The position numbers were made by a program, and so were the translations under genes. 64,000 nucleotides of DNA from Pseudophaeobacter flagellatus. Its GTDB lineage: Bacteria > Pseudomonadota > Alphaproteobacteria > Rhodobacterales > Rhodobacteraceae. The notes under the pieces were generated by a model. The model saw only the letters and a program-made list of their open reading frames with translations. It was not told where the DNA came from and did not search any database. The stretch's first letter is position 1. The number at the start of each line of letters is the position of its first letter. Positions 50,133 through 59,228 of this stretch are shown one piece after another. The stretch is from positions 143,050 to 207,049 of the forward strand of contig NZ_JAJQRG010000007.1 of assembly GCF_021228235.1 (NCBI RefSeq), in the 5' to 3' direction.

Positions 50133-50741
50133 ATGTCACTGGATCCCAAACACCTGAGCCACATCCTTTCTTTCGCAGAAAGACAGCAGACCAATATTTT
50201 CAACCGCCAATTACCACTGCGCAAGCTCTATCATGACACGCCGGATGCCGCTTGGGTGTATGACCATGCGACGACGGTTGATGTCCAGGTTCCCGCTGAT
50301 CATCCAATCCACGGCCATGTCGTTTGCGGCGAAGGTGTGCCCTTGGATATCCCCGTATCCGTTCACAAAGCCGTCGGAGGCGAAAGCGATTTTCCATGCC
50401 CCGGCGAACTCCTTGCCGCTGCGTTGGCAAGTTGCCTTGATACGGCGATCCGCATGATTGCCAACCTCAAGGAGATAAAACTGAGCCACCTCGAAGTGCG
50501 GGTCAGTCTGGGTGCAGACGTTCGAGGGGCGCTGATGACAGGTGACGGTGTACCTGTTGGGTTTCAAAACGCGCATATGAAGGTCAACCTGAAAACGGAG
50601 TGTGATTTGTCAAAGCCGCATCTGAACGCGCTTATCGACGCCGCAGAACGCAGCTGCGTCATCCTGCAAACACTACGCGCCCCGCCAACCGTGCAAATTG
50701 AACGAAGCTTAAGTGATGTCGATGAAACAATAATCTGCTAA
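50133..50741 (+). CDS. OsmC-family protein
   Basis: This 202-residue protein has the OsmC/Ohr fold with two redox Cys residues, in LAAALASCLDTAIRM (about 95-109) and AERSCVILQTL (about 175-185). OsmC and Ohr reduce organic hydroperoxides with thiols. It begins one base after the mddA-like stop, so it is co-transcribed. A link between thiol methylation and peroxide reduction under one HxlR regulator is plausible but is inference. Confidence 0.85.
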   Translation: MSLDPKHLSHILSFAERQQTNIFNRQLPLRKLYHDTPDAAWVYDHATTVDVQVPADHPIHGHVVCGEGVPLDIPVSVHKAVGGESDFPCPGELLAAALASCLDTAIRMIANLKEIKLSHLEVRVSLGADVRGALMTGDGVPVGFQNAHMKVNLKTECDLSKPHLNALIDAAERSCVILQTLRAPPTVQIERSLSDVDETIIC

Positions 50742-51149
50742 AATCGTGATTCTCAATCTCCCAATGCGGGCTCTCGAGTTGAGTTGGCAAACGGCAACTT
50801 TGTCCGTTCTGTGTGAGTTCACCGGCTCCAGAACCTCGCAGTCGCGGCGAACGGCAGAAACGGCGAGCTGCGCCGCAGCACAAATCCTCAGCTGATTGCG
50901 TCAAACGGCCAAGTTTGCAAAGGGCGCTTCCTGCGCTTTACTGACCTTGGTGCGTAGCCATCACAGGGTTGAAAAAGATTCGCGGACAGGCAAGCTGATC
51001 TGGCATCGGCAGCATTTGGCCTCTGTCGGACCCTGGCGGTCTGGGTCCGCGCGCCAGCCTGCCGATTGCGCAGACCAGACAGGGCAACCTTGTTCTTGCG
51101 CGCGGCACATGCTCTGCTTTGGCGCAACGCGGTTTACGAAGGACGGATC
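50742..51149. other. Gene-free region of about 400 bases
   Basis: No gene is supported between the OsmC and GST genes. On the minus strand the pieces RFRRSPRLRGSGAGELTQNGQSCRLPTQLESPHWEI (50750-50850) and QTWPFDAIS look like fragments of a repeated Roseobacter intergenic ORF that I recall without a name. Probably remnant DNA; the GST promoter must also lie here. Confidence 0.4.
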
Positions 51150-51833
51150 ATGCAGGACCCAATTACGCTTTATTATTGGCCGACGCCAAATGGCTGGAAG
51201 ATCTCTATCGCACTTGAAGAAATGGGCCTGCCCTATCGCGTCAACCTGATCAATATCTCCAAGGGAGACCAGTTCGCACCGGATTTCCTGAAAATCTCTC
51301 CCAATAACCGGATGCCCGCCATCATTGATCCGCAAGGGCCCGACGGCGCGCCCATCTCACTGTTTGAGAGCGGTGCAATCCTGCAGTATCTGGCACGCAA
51401 AACCGGACAATTTTACGGCGATACCGAACGAGAGCGGCTGGCCGTGGATCAATGGCTGATGTGGCAGATGGGTGGGCTGGGGCCGATGGCCGGTCAGGCG
51501 CATCACTTTCTGAAATATGCCCCGGATCCCATCCCCTATGCCCAGGATCGCTACCGGGCAGAGGTTATGCGGCTTTATGGCGTATTGAACCGCCAGCTGG
51601 CCGATCATCAGTTTGTGGCAGGCGACAGCTTTACCATTGCCGATATAGCGATCTGGCCCTGGGCCTCTCTCTGGGAGGGGCAGGAACAAAGCCTGGAGGA
51701 CAAGCCGCATATGGCGCGCTGGTTGCAGGACCTATGGGCGCGGCCTGGCATCATTGCAGGGCGCAAATTAGAAGCCGAAAGGCGCGCCGATCGCTCTGAC
51801 AGCCAGGCGCAGAAGGTACTGTTTGGCAAATGA
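51150..51833 (+). CDS. Glutathione S-transferase (YghU/YfcG-like, Nu class)
   Basis: This 227-residue protein begins QDPITLYYWPTPNGWKISIALEEMGLPYRVNLINISKGDQ, the start of Nu-class GSTs with a Thr/Asn-type active site in place of Cys. SPNNRMPAIID and LFESGAILQYLA (about 50-80) bind glutathione. It may act as a disulfide-bond reductase toward GSSG-like or peroxide substrates. AAGGA precedes the ATG. Not linked in an operon with others. Confidence 0.9.
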   Translation: MQDPITLYYWPTPNGWKISIALEEMGLPYRVNLINISKGDQFAPDFLKISPNNRMPAIIDPQGPDGAPISLFESGAILQYLARKTGQFYGDTERERLAVDQWLMWQMGGLGPMAGQAHHFLKYAPDPIPYAQDRYRAEVMRLYGVLNRQLADHQFVAGDSFTIADIAIWPWASLWEGQEQSLEDKPHMARWLQDLWARPGIIAGRKLEAERRADRSDSQAQKVLFGK

Positions 51834-51925
51834 TCGCATTTGATCAGTCGCAGGCACCGACGGGATAAGGCATTGACAGTTGCCTAGGCTCTGGCCCCAG
51901 TGGTGCCGGATGAAGAGATCAGGGC

Positions 51926-52555
51926 CTAGACCTCTTTCTCATCGTCATCGGAAATACCATGTTTCTGAAAGACCTGCCCCTGAAACATGAAGAAGGCAAA
52001 CATCGCCACCGGCAAACCAAAGGTCTTGAAATAGACCCAGGTGTCGGTGCTCTGGCTGCGCCAAATCGCCTCGTTTGCCACGGCCAAAGCCAGAAAGAAC
52101 AGGCAGATGCGCCGGGTCAGGATCATCCAGCCCTCGTGTTCCAGCGGCATCAGCTCTTCCATCACCAGCTTTAGATAGCTTTGCCCCCGCAACAGCCCCA
52201 CGCCCAGCGCACCGCCAAACAGCAAATAGATCAGCGTCGGTTTCATTTTGAAAAACCGCTCATCATTGAGCCAGACCGACAGCCCCCCCATGAAGACAAC
52301 CAGCACCAGCGTCGCAATCTGCATCTTTGACAGATGCCCGGTCAGTTTCCACAGGGCCAGGGTCGACAGGATCATCAGCGGGATAAAGGCGGCCGTGACC
52401 ACGATAAAGCCTTTGTATTCCTGACCTGCGATCAAGAACACATCCTCGCGCAGCTTCAGGTAACCGATGAAAAACAGCACAATAGGACCAAGCTCCAGCA
52501 CCATCTTCAGGGTGGGATTGATCTGCTTGACTGCAGTTTTTTCTGGGCGCGTCAT
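51926..52555 (-). CDS. yciB: Inner-membrane septation protein YciB/IspZ family
   Basis: This 209-residue protein has five or six membrane helices. The start KMVLELGPIVLFFIGYLKLR (about 17-36) and the WKLTGHLSKMQIATLVLVVFMGGLSVWLNDERFFKMKPTLIYLLFG stretch are typical of YciB. It helps cell-envelope synthesis and septation. The ATG at 52555 follows GAG-rich sequence (AGGAGAG). It is directly downstream of the EamA gene and then ftsY, as in other Rhodobacterales. Confidence 0.93.
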   Translation of the reverse strand: MTRPEKTAVKQINPTLKMVLELGPIVLFFIGYLKLREDVFLIAGQEYKGFIVVTAAFIPLMILSTLALWKLTGHLSKMQIATLVLVVFMGGLSVWLNDERFFKMKPTLIYLLFGGALGVGLLRGQSYLKLVMEELMPLEHEGWMILTRRICLFFLALAVANEAIWRSQSTDTWVYFKTFGLPVAMFAFFMFQGQVFQKHGISDDDEKEV

Positions 52556-52622
52556 GGGCTCTCCTGTTGCTGTCTCTTTCCCCGATTGGGGCCTGTACTA
52601 TGGGGCTGTATGCCGACTGAGA

Positions 52623-53525
52623 TCAGCCACCCATTTCCACTATCACGGCCCCCAGCGCGATCAAAGCCATCAAGGCAATGCGCCGCGGACCAACGGTTTC
52701 CTTTAACACCAGCCAACCGATGAGCGCGGCAAAAACGGTGGAGGTTTCGCGCAAGACTGCAGCCTCGCCCACCTTGTCCAGCCGGGTTGCCAGCATCACC
52801 GCGCCAAAGGAGGCAAAGGCCACCAGCCCGCCAAACACCCCCCGCACGGCAAGTGGCGCCAGAGCTGGCCGATCGGCCATGCGCCGCCAGCGCAGATAGG
52901 CATAGGGCGGCAGCGCCAGGGAATCTATCAGGAAGAACCACGCAAGAAAGGTAAAAGGATCGGCAGTGGCGCGGATCCCATAGGCATCATATGTGGTATA
53001 AAGCGCCACGAAGAGACCTGTCACCAGCGCCAGAGCCATCGCCAGCCCAAGGGTGTCGCGTTCGGTCACCAGATATCGATAATTATAGGCCGCCAGCCCG
53101 AAAATTCCCGCCAGCAACACGCCGATACCGGCCCATTGCACCAGTGAAAACACCTCTCCGAATAGATAATAAGATCCGATGACGGTGAACAGCGGCCCGG
53201 TCCCGCGCACCACCGGGTAGACCACCGTATAGCTGCCCTTGGTATAGGCCAGCGCCTGCAACACCTTGTAGGTAATGTGAATAAGCCAGACCATAGCAAA
53301 AATCGGCCACATATGCGGTTCGGGCCAGGGCACCACAAACAGTGCAAAAGGCGCCGCCATCAACCCATAGGAGGCGTCAATTGACCCACGCGACAGCCAA
53401 GGATCGTGCTTGCCCTTTTGCAGCGCGCCAAAAACCGCATGTAAGAAGGCCGCCATCAGCGCCAGCCAAAGTGCCGCCTGATGGCCCGCCTCTGTGCCCT
53501 CAAGCGAGATCAGCCAGTCGCTCAT
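52623..53525 (-). CDS. EamA-family (DMT superfamily) transporter
   Basis: This 300-residue inner-membrane protein has ten predicted helices in two five-helix EamA repeats (about 15-150 and 155-298). KTVGPRR and PVVRGTGPLFT segments lie at helix ends. The family exports small metabolites; the substrate is unknown. It lies between yciB and ftsY on the same strand, a layout common in Rhodobacterales. Confidence 0.87.
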   Translation of the reverse strand: MSDWLISLEGTEAGHQAALWLALMAAFLHAVFGALQKGKHDPWLSRGSIDASYGLMAAPFALFVVPWPEPHMWPIFAMVWLIHITYKVLQALAYTKGSYTVVYPVVRGTGPLFTVIGSYYLFGEVFSLVQWAGIGVLLAGIFGLAAYNYRYLVTERDTLGLAMALALVTGLFVALYTTYDAYGIRATADPFTFLAWFFLIDSLALPPYAYLRWRRMADRPALAPLAVRGVFGGLVAFASFGAVMLATRLDKVGEAAVLRETSTVFAALIGWLVLKETVGPRRIALMALIALGAVIVEMGG

Positions 53526-53557
53526 GCCTTATCCATTGCTTGCACGGTCAGAGATTG

Positions 53558-53612
53558 GGGGTTTTCCACCCCCAACCCCCCGGAGGATATTTGCGGCCAA
53601 ATGAAGCCTGGG
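53558..53612. repeat. Intergenic repeat upstream of ftsY end (REP-like)
   Basis: A GGGGGTTTTCCACCCCCAACCCCC run precedes GGAGGATATTTGCGGCCAAATGAAG. The GGAGGATATTT(T)G.(G)CCAAA(A)TGAAG module is one I recall as repeated many times between genes in Rhodobacterales genomes. Its role is unknown, possibly a terminator or stability element. Only one full copy is present here. Confidence 0.45.
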
Positions 53613-53655
53613 CCCGGGAGACGACCAGGGGATGCAGGCAGGCGGGAGGCTGCGA

Positions 53656-54750
53656 TCATGGGGTGCGGTCCAGACCGGTCAGTGCAGCAGCGAAATCTTC
53701 CGGGTCAAAGGCATCGAGGTCGTCGATCTGTTCGCCAACACCGATGGCATGAATGGGAAGGCCAAATTTATCTGCCAGTGCCACCAGCACCCCGCCCTTG
53801 GCGGTGCCGTCGAGTTTGGTCATCACCAAGCCAGAAACATCTGCCAGTTTTTGAAAGGTCTCGACCTGGCGCAGGGCGTTCTGGCCAGTGGTCGCATCCA
53901 GCACCAAGAGCGTATTATGCGGCGCGCTTTCGTCCTTTTTACGAATGACGCGGATGATCTTCGCCAGCTCTTCCATCAGATCCGCCCGGTTTTGCAACCG
54001 CCCGGCGGTATCGATCATCAGGAGATCAGCGCCCTCCTCTTGCGCCTTTGTCATGGCGTCAAAGGCCAGGCTGGCCGGATCAGAGCCTTCGGGCGCGGTC
54101 AGCACCGGCACGCCCGCTCGCTCTCCCCAGATTTGCAATTGTTCTACTGCGGCAGCGCGGAAGGTATCACCAGCGGCGATAACAACCTTCTTGCCTGCGC
54201 GCTTGAACTGACTGGCCAGCTTGCCAATGGTGGTGGTCTTGCCTGAGCCATTGACCCCAACCACCAGAACCACCTGCGGGCGATGTGGATAGATTGGCAT
54301 CGGCTTTGCCACCTGCTCCATTATCCGCGCGATCTCGGCGGCCAGCAGTTCCTTGATTTCACGAGCTGATAGCTTTTTCCCCAAGCGTCCCTCTGCCATA
54401 TTGGCAGTGACACGCAGGGCGGTATCGACCCCCATATCGGCAGCGATCAGCAGCTCTTCCAGCTGTTCGAGCATCTCATCATCAAGGGTGCGGCGTTGTT
54501 CTGTACCGCCGCTGCGCCCAATCAAGCGCCCCAGAATGCCGCTTGGTTTTTCTGCATCCGGTGCGGCGGCAACCGGGGGTGTTTGCGGCGATGTCGCTTC
54601 GCTCGGCGCGGGGTCGGTGATCGGGGCAGAGGGGACGGGCGCAGCTGGGGGCTCAGCGCCGTTGCCCTCTTCGACAATGGCGTCCAGCCCCGCATCCAGT
54701 TTGGAAGAGGATTTGAACAAGCGCTCCTTGAGCTTTGAGAAAAACGCCAT
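53656..54750 (-). CDS. ftsY: Signal recognition particle receptor FtsY
   Basis: This 364-residue GTPase has an acidic/Pro-rich N-terminus (about 20-70), short for FtsY, and the NG domain. G1 is GVNGSGKT (165-172), DTAGR is G3 and TKLDG is G4, with GVGEQIDDLDAFDPEDFAAALTG at the end. It docks ribosome-nascent chain complexes with Ffh at the inner membrane. Gene order with EamA and yciB is usual in the order. Confidence 0.97.
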   Translation of the reverse strand: MAFFSKLKERLFKSSSKLDAGLDAIVEEGNGAEPPAAPVPSAPITDPAPSEATSPQTPPVAAAPDAEKPSGILGRLIGRSGGTEQRRTLDDEMLEQLEELLIAADMGVDTALRVTANMAEGRLGKKLSAREIKELLAAEIARIMEQVAKPMPIYPHRPQVVLVVGVNGSGKTTTIGKLASQFKRAGKKVVIAAGDTFRAAAVEQLQIWGERAGVPVLTAPEGSDPASLAFDAMTKAQEEGADLLMIDTAGRLQNRADLMEELAKIIRVIRKKDESAPHNTLLVLDATTGQNALRQVETFQKLADVSGLVMTKLDGTAKGGVLVALADKFGLPIHAIGVGEQIDDLDAFDPEDFAAALTGLDRTP

Positions 54751-54825
54751 CTGGGCCTCCGCAAAAAGGTTTCCCCTTCACCTAATGCGGATTGTACCCG
54801 GTTGCAAAGCGGATGCGCCCCTTGG

Positions 54826-55473
54826 TCAGGAAAAAGACAGATAAAACCCCGCCTGCGCCCCCCAGTAGAGAGGCCAGACCACATAGGGCAGCTTTCGGCG
54901 CAGCGGATGCTGCGGCGAAAGCACAAAGGTTTCAAAGGCAAGCGCCACATCCGAAGCCACAAAGGCCAGAGCCGCCGGCAGCACCCAGACCAGCGCTGGG
55001 TCCGTCAGGGTCAGCGCCGCCAGCCCCATGGCAAGGATGATCGGGATATAGCCCAGCACCGGCCCCCGTAGCTGCCCCGCAACAGGTGCCAAAATCGCTG
55101 CCATGCCAAACCCCAGGAGTACAAGGACCGAAGTGAGCCCAAGGCCAGGCAGGGTCCAGATCTGGCGCAGCACGGCGCTGTCATCGCCCAGAAACAGTGC
55201 TACATAGGCCAGATGCCCCATCGCAAAGGCCCCAACCCCGGCCATGAACATCGTCTCGCCGCTGCGCGACAGGCAATAATCCCCCAGGGCGCAGCCCCCC
55301 AGCCCCACCACCAGCCAGAACGGCGCGCCCGAGGCCAAAGCCGCTACAGCAAGGAACGCCACCGCCGCCGTTTTAAGCAGACTACGCAGCGCACTGGGGG
55401 CACGGACGGTAAAGCCAAGATAGGCCAGCGCCGCCACCCCTGCCACTGCCTCGATACATGTCACTGCAACCAT
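54826..55473 (-). CDS. YhhN/TMEM86-family (lysoplasmalogenase-like) membrane protein
   Basis: This 215-residue protein has about eight short hydrophobic helices. LVVGLGGCALGDYCLSR (about 54-70), MAGVGAFAMGHLAYVALF (about 76-93) and FVASDVALAFETFV (about 173-186) carry the conserved acidic residues of the YhhN family, which hydrolyse lysoplasmalogens in vertebrates. In bacteria the substrate is usually unknown. The ATG at 55473 was chosen. Confidence 0.82.
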   Translation of the reverse strand: MVAVTCIEAVAGVAALAYLGFTVRAPSALRSLLKTAAVAFLAVAALASGAPFWLVVGLGGCALGDYCLSRSGETMFMAGVGAFAMGHLAYVALFLGDDSAVLRQIWTLPGLGLTSVLVLLGFGMAAILAPVAGQLRGPVLGYIPIILAMGLAALTLTDPALVWVLPAALAFVASDVALAFETFVLSPQHPLRRKLPYVVWPLYWGAQAGFYLSFS

Positions 55474-55646
55474 CTTATGCCCTCCGCACTCCGTCTCTGC
55501 CCTATTTGTCGCGATTGCCGGGCCAGGTCAAAGGCAACCCCAAGGCAAATCGACAAGAAAACAACCGCGCAGGTCCACCCCCGTTTGCACAGTGCCCTTG
55601 GCGCTAAATTCTTGGCCTGGCCCCTGCGCTCTGACACAGTTGAGCC

Positions 55647-56069
55647 ATGCGCCAGATGTTGATTCCCTTTGCCATCCTGCTTGTCTTTTTGGCCGACCTG
55701 GCCATACGGCCCCTGCCGTCCCAGGCAGCAGAGCCAATGGGCGCTGCCGAATTTGACCGCTACACGCAGGGCAAAACGCTGTTCTACGGCTTGGATGGCA
55801 GCCCCTACGGGGCTGAACGCTACCTGCCCAACCGTCGGGTGATCTGGTCCTTTCTCGATGGCCGCTGCCAAGAGGGCATCTGGTACCAAGAGGCAGACCT
55901 GATCTGTTTCGTCTACCAAGACCAGGGTCCGCCCCAATGCTGGAGCTTTACCCTGACCCCCGATGGGCTGAATGCACGGTTCCAGAACGATCCGCAGGCA
56001 ACCCATCTGTATGAGGCAAGCGAGGTCGACCAAGAGATGATCTGCCTCGGCCCAGAGGTTGGTGTCTAG
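55647..56069 (+). CDS. Secreted protein of unknown function
   Basis: This 140-residue protein has a signal peptide (about 1-27, ending SQAAEP) and a small mature domain with four Cys residues. EFDRYTQGKTLFYGLDGSPYGAERYLPNRRVIWSF (about 35-70) and DGRCQEGIWYQE are typical of a periplasmic family I recall in Rhodobacteraceae without a known job. It ends 4 bases inside the converging xseA gene (tail to tail). Confidence 0.72.
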   Translation: MRQMLIPFAILLVFLADLAIRPLPSQAAEPMGAAEFDRYTQGKTLFYGLDGSPYGAERYLPNRRVIWSFLDGRCQEGIWYQEADLICFVYQDQGPPQCWSFTLTPDGLNARFQNDPQATHLYEASEVDQEMICLGPEVGV

Positions 56070-57517
56070 GTCGCGCCTTCCTGGGCAGACCTCTGTGCCG
56101 TCAAATCAAACTCGCCGTCGGCAAATTCAATACGCAGCCCACTGGCGGCGGCGGCCTCTTTGCGGCTGGTGACAATTGCATCTTCACTGCGCACCACGGC
56201 ATAGCCCCGCGCCAGCGTCCCCTTATAGCTCAGGATATCCAGCTGGCGTCCGGCCGATTTCAGCTGTTGTCGGTTGCGATCCAGCCGCAATGTCTGGGCG
56301 GTTTCCAGGGCAGTTACCAGCCGGGCCAATTGCACAGTCTGGCGCGCAGCCTCCTGGGCAATGGGGCGCAGGCTCAGCCGCGTCGACAGATTGCCCAGCC
56401 GTTCGCGACGAGAGTCCATAAGATGACGCAGGGTTGCCGGGCGCAGCGCCGCAGAAGCCCGGCTAAGGGCAACATGACGATTCTGCACCCCCGCAATCAG
56501 GGCGCGCGGCAGCCGGTCAGAGACATGATCCAGGCGCTGGCGCGGCGTGTCCAATAGGCTCTCGGGGCGAGGCATGGCGCGGGACAGGTCGCTCAGCCGC
56601 TGGCGGCGCTGCTGCACCGCCTGATTTGAGGCCCGCAACAGCCGCGCGCCCTGATCCTCTACCCAGGCCATCAGCTCCATCCGCACCGGCACCGCCAGTT
56701 CAGCCGCCGCCGTAGGTGTTGGCGCACGGCGATCAGAGACAAAGTCTATCAGCGTGGTATCAGTTTCATGGCCCACTGCCGAAATCAGCGGGATCTGCGA
56801 AGCCGCAGCCGCGCGGGCCACCACCTCTTCATTAAAGCCCCAAAGATCTTCAATGGCACCGCCACCGCGAGCAACAATGATCAGATCGGGACGCGGCAAG
56901 GCCCCCCCCGGGGTCATCTGGTTGAAGCCCTCGATGGCGCGGGCCACTTCCGACGCGCAGTTGCTGCCCTGAACCGCCACCGGCCAGACCAGGACCTTGC
57001 GCGGGAACCGCTCGCGCAGGCGGTGCAGAATATCGCGGATCACCGCACCAGATGGCGAGGTCACAACACCAATGATATGCGGCAGATAGGGGAGCGGTTT
57101 CTTGCGTTCCGGCGCAAACAGACCCTCTGATTCGAGCTGTTTCTTGCGCTTTTCCAGCAAGGCCATCAGAGCCCCCTGCCCCGCGACTGCCACCTCATCC
57201 ACATTCATGTTGTATTTTGACTGCGCCCCAAAAGCGGTGAGCCGCCCGGTAACCACCACCTCCAGCCCCTCTTCCGGCACCACGGCAAGGCTGGAAATTT
57301 GCCCCTTCCAGGTGGTGCAGGCCAAGACCGAGCGATCATCCTTGATGTCGTAATACAAATGGCCTGAGCGTGCCTTGAACACCCGGCCCACTTCGCCGCG
57401 CACCCGGATGCGGCCAAAGGTTCCCTCTAGCGTGCGCTTTACCTCGCCCGCGATTTCGGAAACGCTGAATTCCGGGGCGTTCTGGCCAGGTTGGGGGTCG
57501 TCAAATAGGTCGGACAC
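56066..57517 (-). CDS. xseA: Exodeoxyribonuclease VII large subunit
   Basis: This 483-residue protein has an OB-fold N-terminus (about 17-110, VSEIAGEVKRTLEG, then GRVFKARSGHLYYDIKDD) and the catalytic domain with GVVTSPSGAVIRDILHRLRERFPRKVLVWPV (about 145-175). ARGGGAIEDLWGFNEEVVARA and VGHETDTTLIDFVSDRRAPTPTAAAE follow. A long coiled coil (about 310-440) makes the DNA guard. With XseB it digests single-stranded DNA from both ends. The start is GTG at 57517 at the family start MSDLF-like; the open frame extends further upstream but is not conserved. Confidence 0.95.
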   Translation of the reverse strand: MSDLFDDPQPGQNAPEFSVSEIAGEVKRTLEGTFGRIRVRGEVGRVFKARSGHLYYDIKDDRSVLACTTWKGQISSLAVVPEEGLEVVVTGRLTAFGAQSKYNMNVDEVAVAGQGALMALLEKRKKQLESEGLFAPERKKPLPYLPHIIGVVTSPSGAVIRDILHRLRERFPRKVLVWPVAVQGSNCASEVARAIEGFNQMTPGGALPRPDLIIVARGGGAIEDLWGFNEEVVARAAAASQIPLISAVGHETDTTLIDFVSDRRAPTPTAAAELAVPVRMELMAWVEDQGARLLRASNQAVQQRRQRLSDLSRAMPRPESLLDTPRQRLDHVSDRLPRALIAGVQNRHVALSRASAALRPATLRHLMDSRRERLGNLSTRLSLRPIAQEAARQTVQLARLVTALETAQTLRLDRNRQQLKSAGRQLDILSYKGTLARGYAVVRSEDAIVTSRKEAAAASGLRIEFADGEFDLTAQRSAQEGAT

Positions 57518-57710
57518 GCGAGGGGCACTCCTGCGGCAAAGTTTGCGTTCTGAACTCGCAGAACCTGCGGGTTCTTGTTTTGCGGGCTCGCGCAGCATAG
57601 AACCCGCCGCAAGCAAGACAAGCCCCGGCGCGCGGCTTCGGGGTTCATGGGCGCAACTGATTACGGTCTCTGCCACAGCAGCGCCGGGTCAGCAGATCGG
57701 AGACGACGCA

Positions 57711-58976
57711 ATGAATATTCTTATCCTTGGCAGCGGCGGGCGCGAACACGCCCTGGCCTGGGCTGTGATGCAAAACCCAAAATGCGACAAGCTGATCGTC
57801 GCGCCGGGCAACGCCGGGATTGCCCAGATCGCGGAATGCGCCGACCTCGACATCATGGATGGGGCCGTAGTCACCAATTTCGTCGAAGCAAATGCCATCG
57901 GCTTTGTCATCATCGGCCCCGAAGCCCCCTTGGCAGCCGGGGTTGCCGATCGGCTCCGCGATGCGGGTGTTCTGGTCTTTGGCCCCTCCGAGGCGGCGGC
58001 GCGACTGGAGGCCTCCAAGAGTTTCACCAAAGAGGTCTGCGATGCGGCACAGGCCCCAACCGCGGGCTATGGGCATTTCACCGATGCCGAGGCCGCCAAG
58101 GCGCATATTCGTAAACATGGCGCGCCGACAGTGGTCAAGGCCGATGGGCTGGCCGCCGGCAAAGGCGTGATCATCGCCATGACCGAGGCCGAAGCCGAGG
58201 CCGCCATTGACGATATGTTTGGCGGTGCCTTTGGTGGCGCCGGCGCCGAGGTGGTGATCGAAGAATTCATGGAGGGCGAAGAGGCATCGCTCTTTGTGCT
58301 GGTTGATGGCGAAGAGATCCTGTCTATTGGCTCTGCCCAGGATCACAAACGCGTCGGAGAAGGCGACACCGGCCCCAACACTGGCGGCATGGGGGCCTAT
58401 TCGCCCGCGCCGGTGCTGAGCGCTGAAATCGAAGCCCGCGCCATGGAGCAGATTGTCAAACCGACAATGAAAGTGATGGCAGAGCGCGGCACACCCTACC
58501 AAGGCGTGCTCTATGCCGGGCTGATGATCAAGGACGGCCAGCCCCGGTTGGTGGAATATAACGTGCGCTTTGGCGACCCTGAATGCCAGGTTCTGATGAT
58601 GCGCCTGGGCGCACAGGCGCTGGATCTGATGCAGGCCGCCGCCGAGGCACGCTTGGCCGAGGCCCAGGTGAACTGGGCCGACGATCACGCGATTACCGTA
58701 GTCATGGCTGCCAACGGCTATCCCGGCGCCTATGAAAAGGGTAGCCTGATCAAAGGCCTGGATGCCCTGCCCGAGGATAGCGCCAATATGGTCTTTCACG
58801 CAGGCACCGCGCAAAAAGACGGCGCGATCATTGCAACCGGCGGACGGGTTTTGAATGTAACGGCCCGGGGTGACACCCTGCAAGAGGCCCGCGATCGCGC
58901 CTATGCCATGGTGGATCAGATCGACTGGCCGCAGGGTTTTTGCCGCCGCGACATCGGCTGGCGTGCGCTGGACTAG
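57711..58976 (+). CDS. purD: Phosphoribosylamine-glycine ligase
   Basis: This 421-residue enzyme begins MNILILGSGGREHALAWA, the N-domain. ATP-grasp elements follow: KADGLAAGKGVIIA (about 144-157), EEFMEGEEASLFVLVDG (about 184-200) and GPNTGGMGAYSPAP (about 222-235). It makes glycinamide ribonucleotide in purine synthesis. Divergent from xseA across 193 bases. The last residues (DQIDWPQGFCRRDIGWRAL) are the usual end. Confidence 0.97.
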   Translation: MNILILGSGGREHALAWAVMQNPKCDKLIVAPGNAGIAQIAECADLDIMDGAVVTNFVEANAIGFVIIGPEAPLAAGVADRLRDAGVLVFGPSEAAARLEASKSFTKEVCDAAQAPTAGYGHFTDAEAAKAHIRKHGAPTVVKADGLAAGKGVIIAMTEAEAEAAIDDMFGGAFGGAGAEVVIEEFMEGEEASLFVLVDGEEILSIGSAQDHKRVGEGDTGPNTGGMGAYSPAPVLSAEIEARAMEQIVKPTMKVMAERGTPYQGVLYAGLMIKDGQPRLVEYNVRFGDPECQVLMMRLGAQALDLMQAAAEARLAEAQVNWADDHAITVVMAANGYPGAYEKGSLIKGLDALPEDSANMVFHAGTAQKDGAIIATGGRVLNVTARGDTLQEARDRAYAMVDQIDWPQGFCRRDIGWRALD

Positions 58977-59228
58977 CGCCCGACCACCTCTCACGCTGGC
59001 TGACACAAGTTGACTGATAGCTGGGCCTGCCTCGCCTGTGCGCCCGCGCCAATGGCGTGCCTCTTGGTGGGCTCAACCGAGGCGGGGCGTATTACCCGGG
59101 CGCTCGACAGGCGCGCCGTCCCGTCCGGGCGGTGCCTGCGCCTTGGGTGGCAATTCAGCGCGGCTGGTCAAATCTGTTTGAACCCGCGCCCTTAGCGGCT
59201 ACAATCGGCATAAGCTCTTGGAGGGACG

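Noticed and set aside
57645..59006. 453-residue open frame antisense to purD
   Set aside because: Shadow frame; purD has clear domains and the antisense product shows no motifs.
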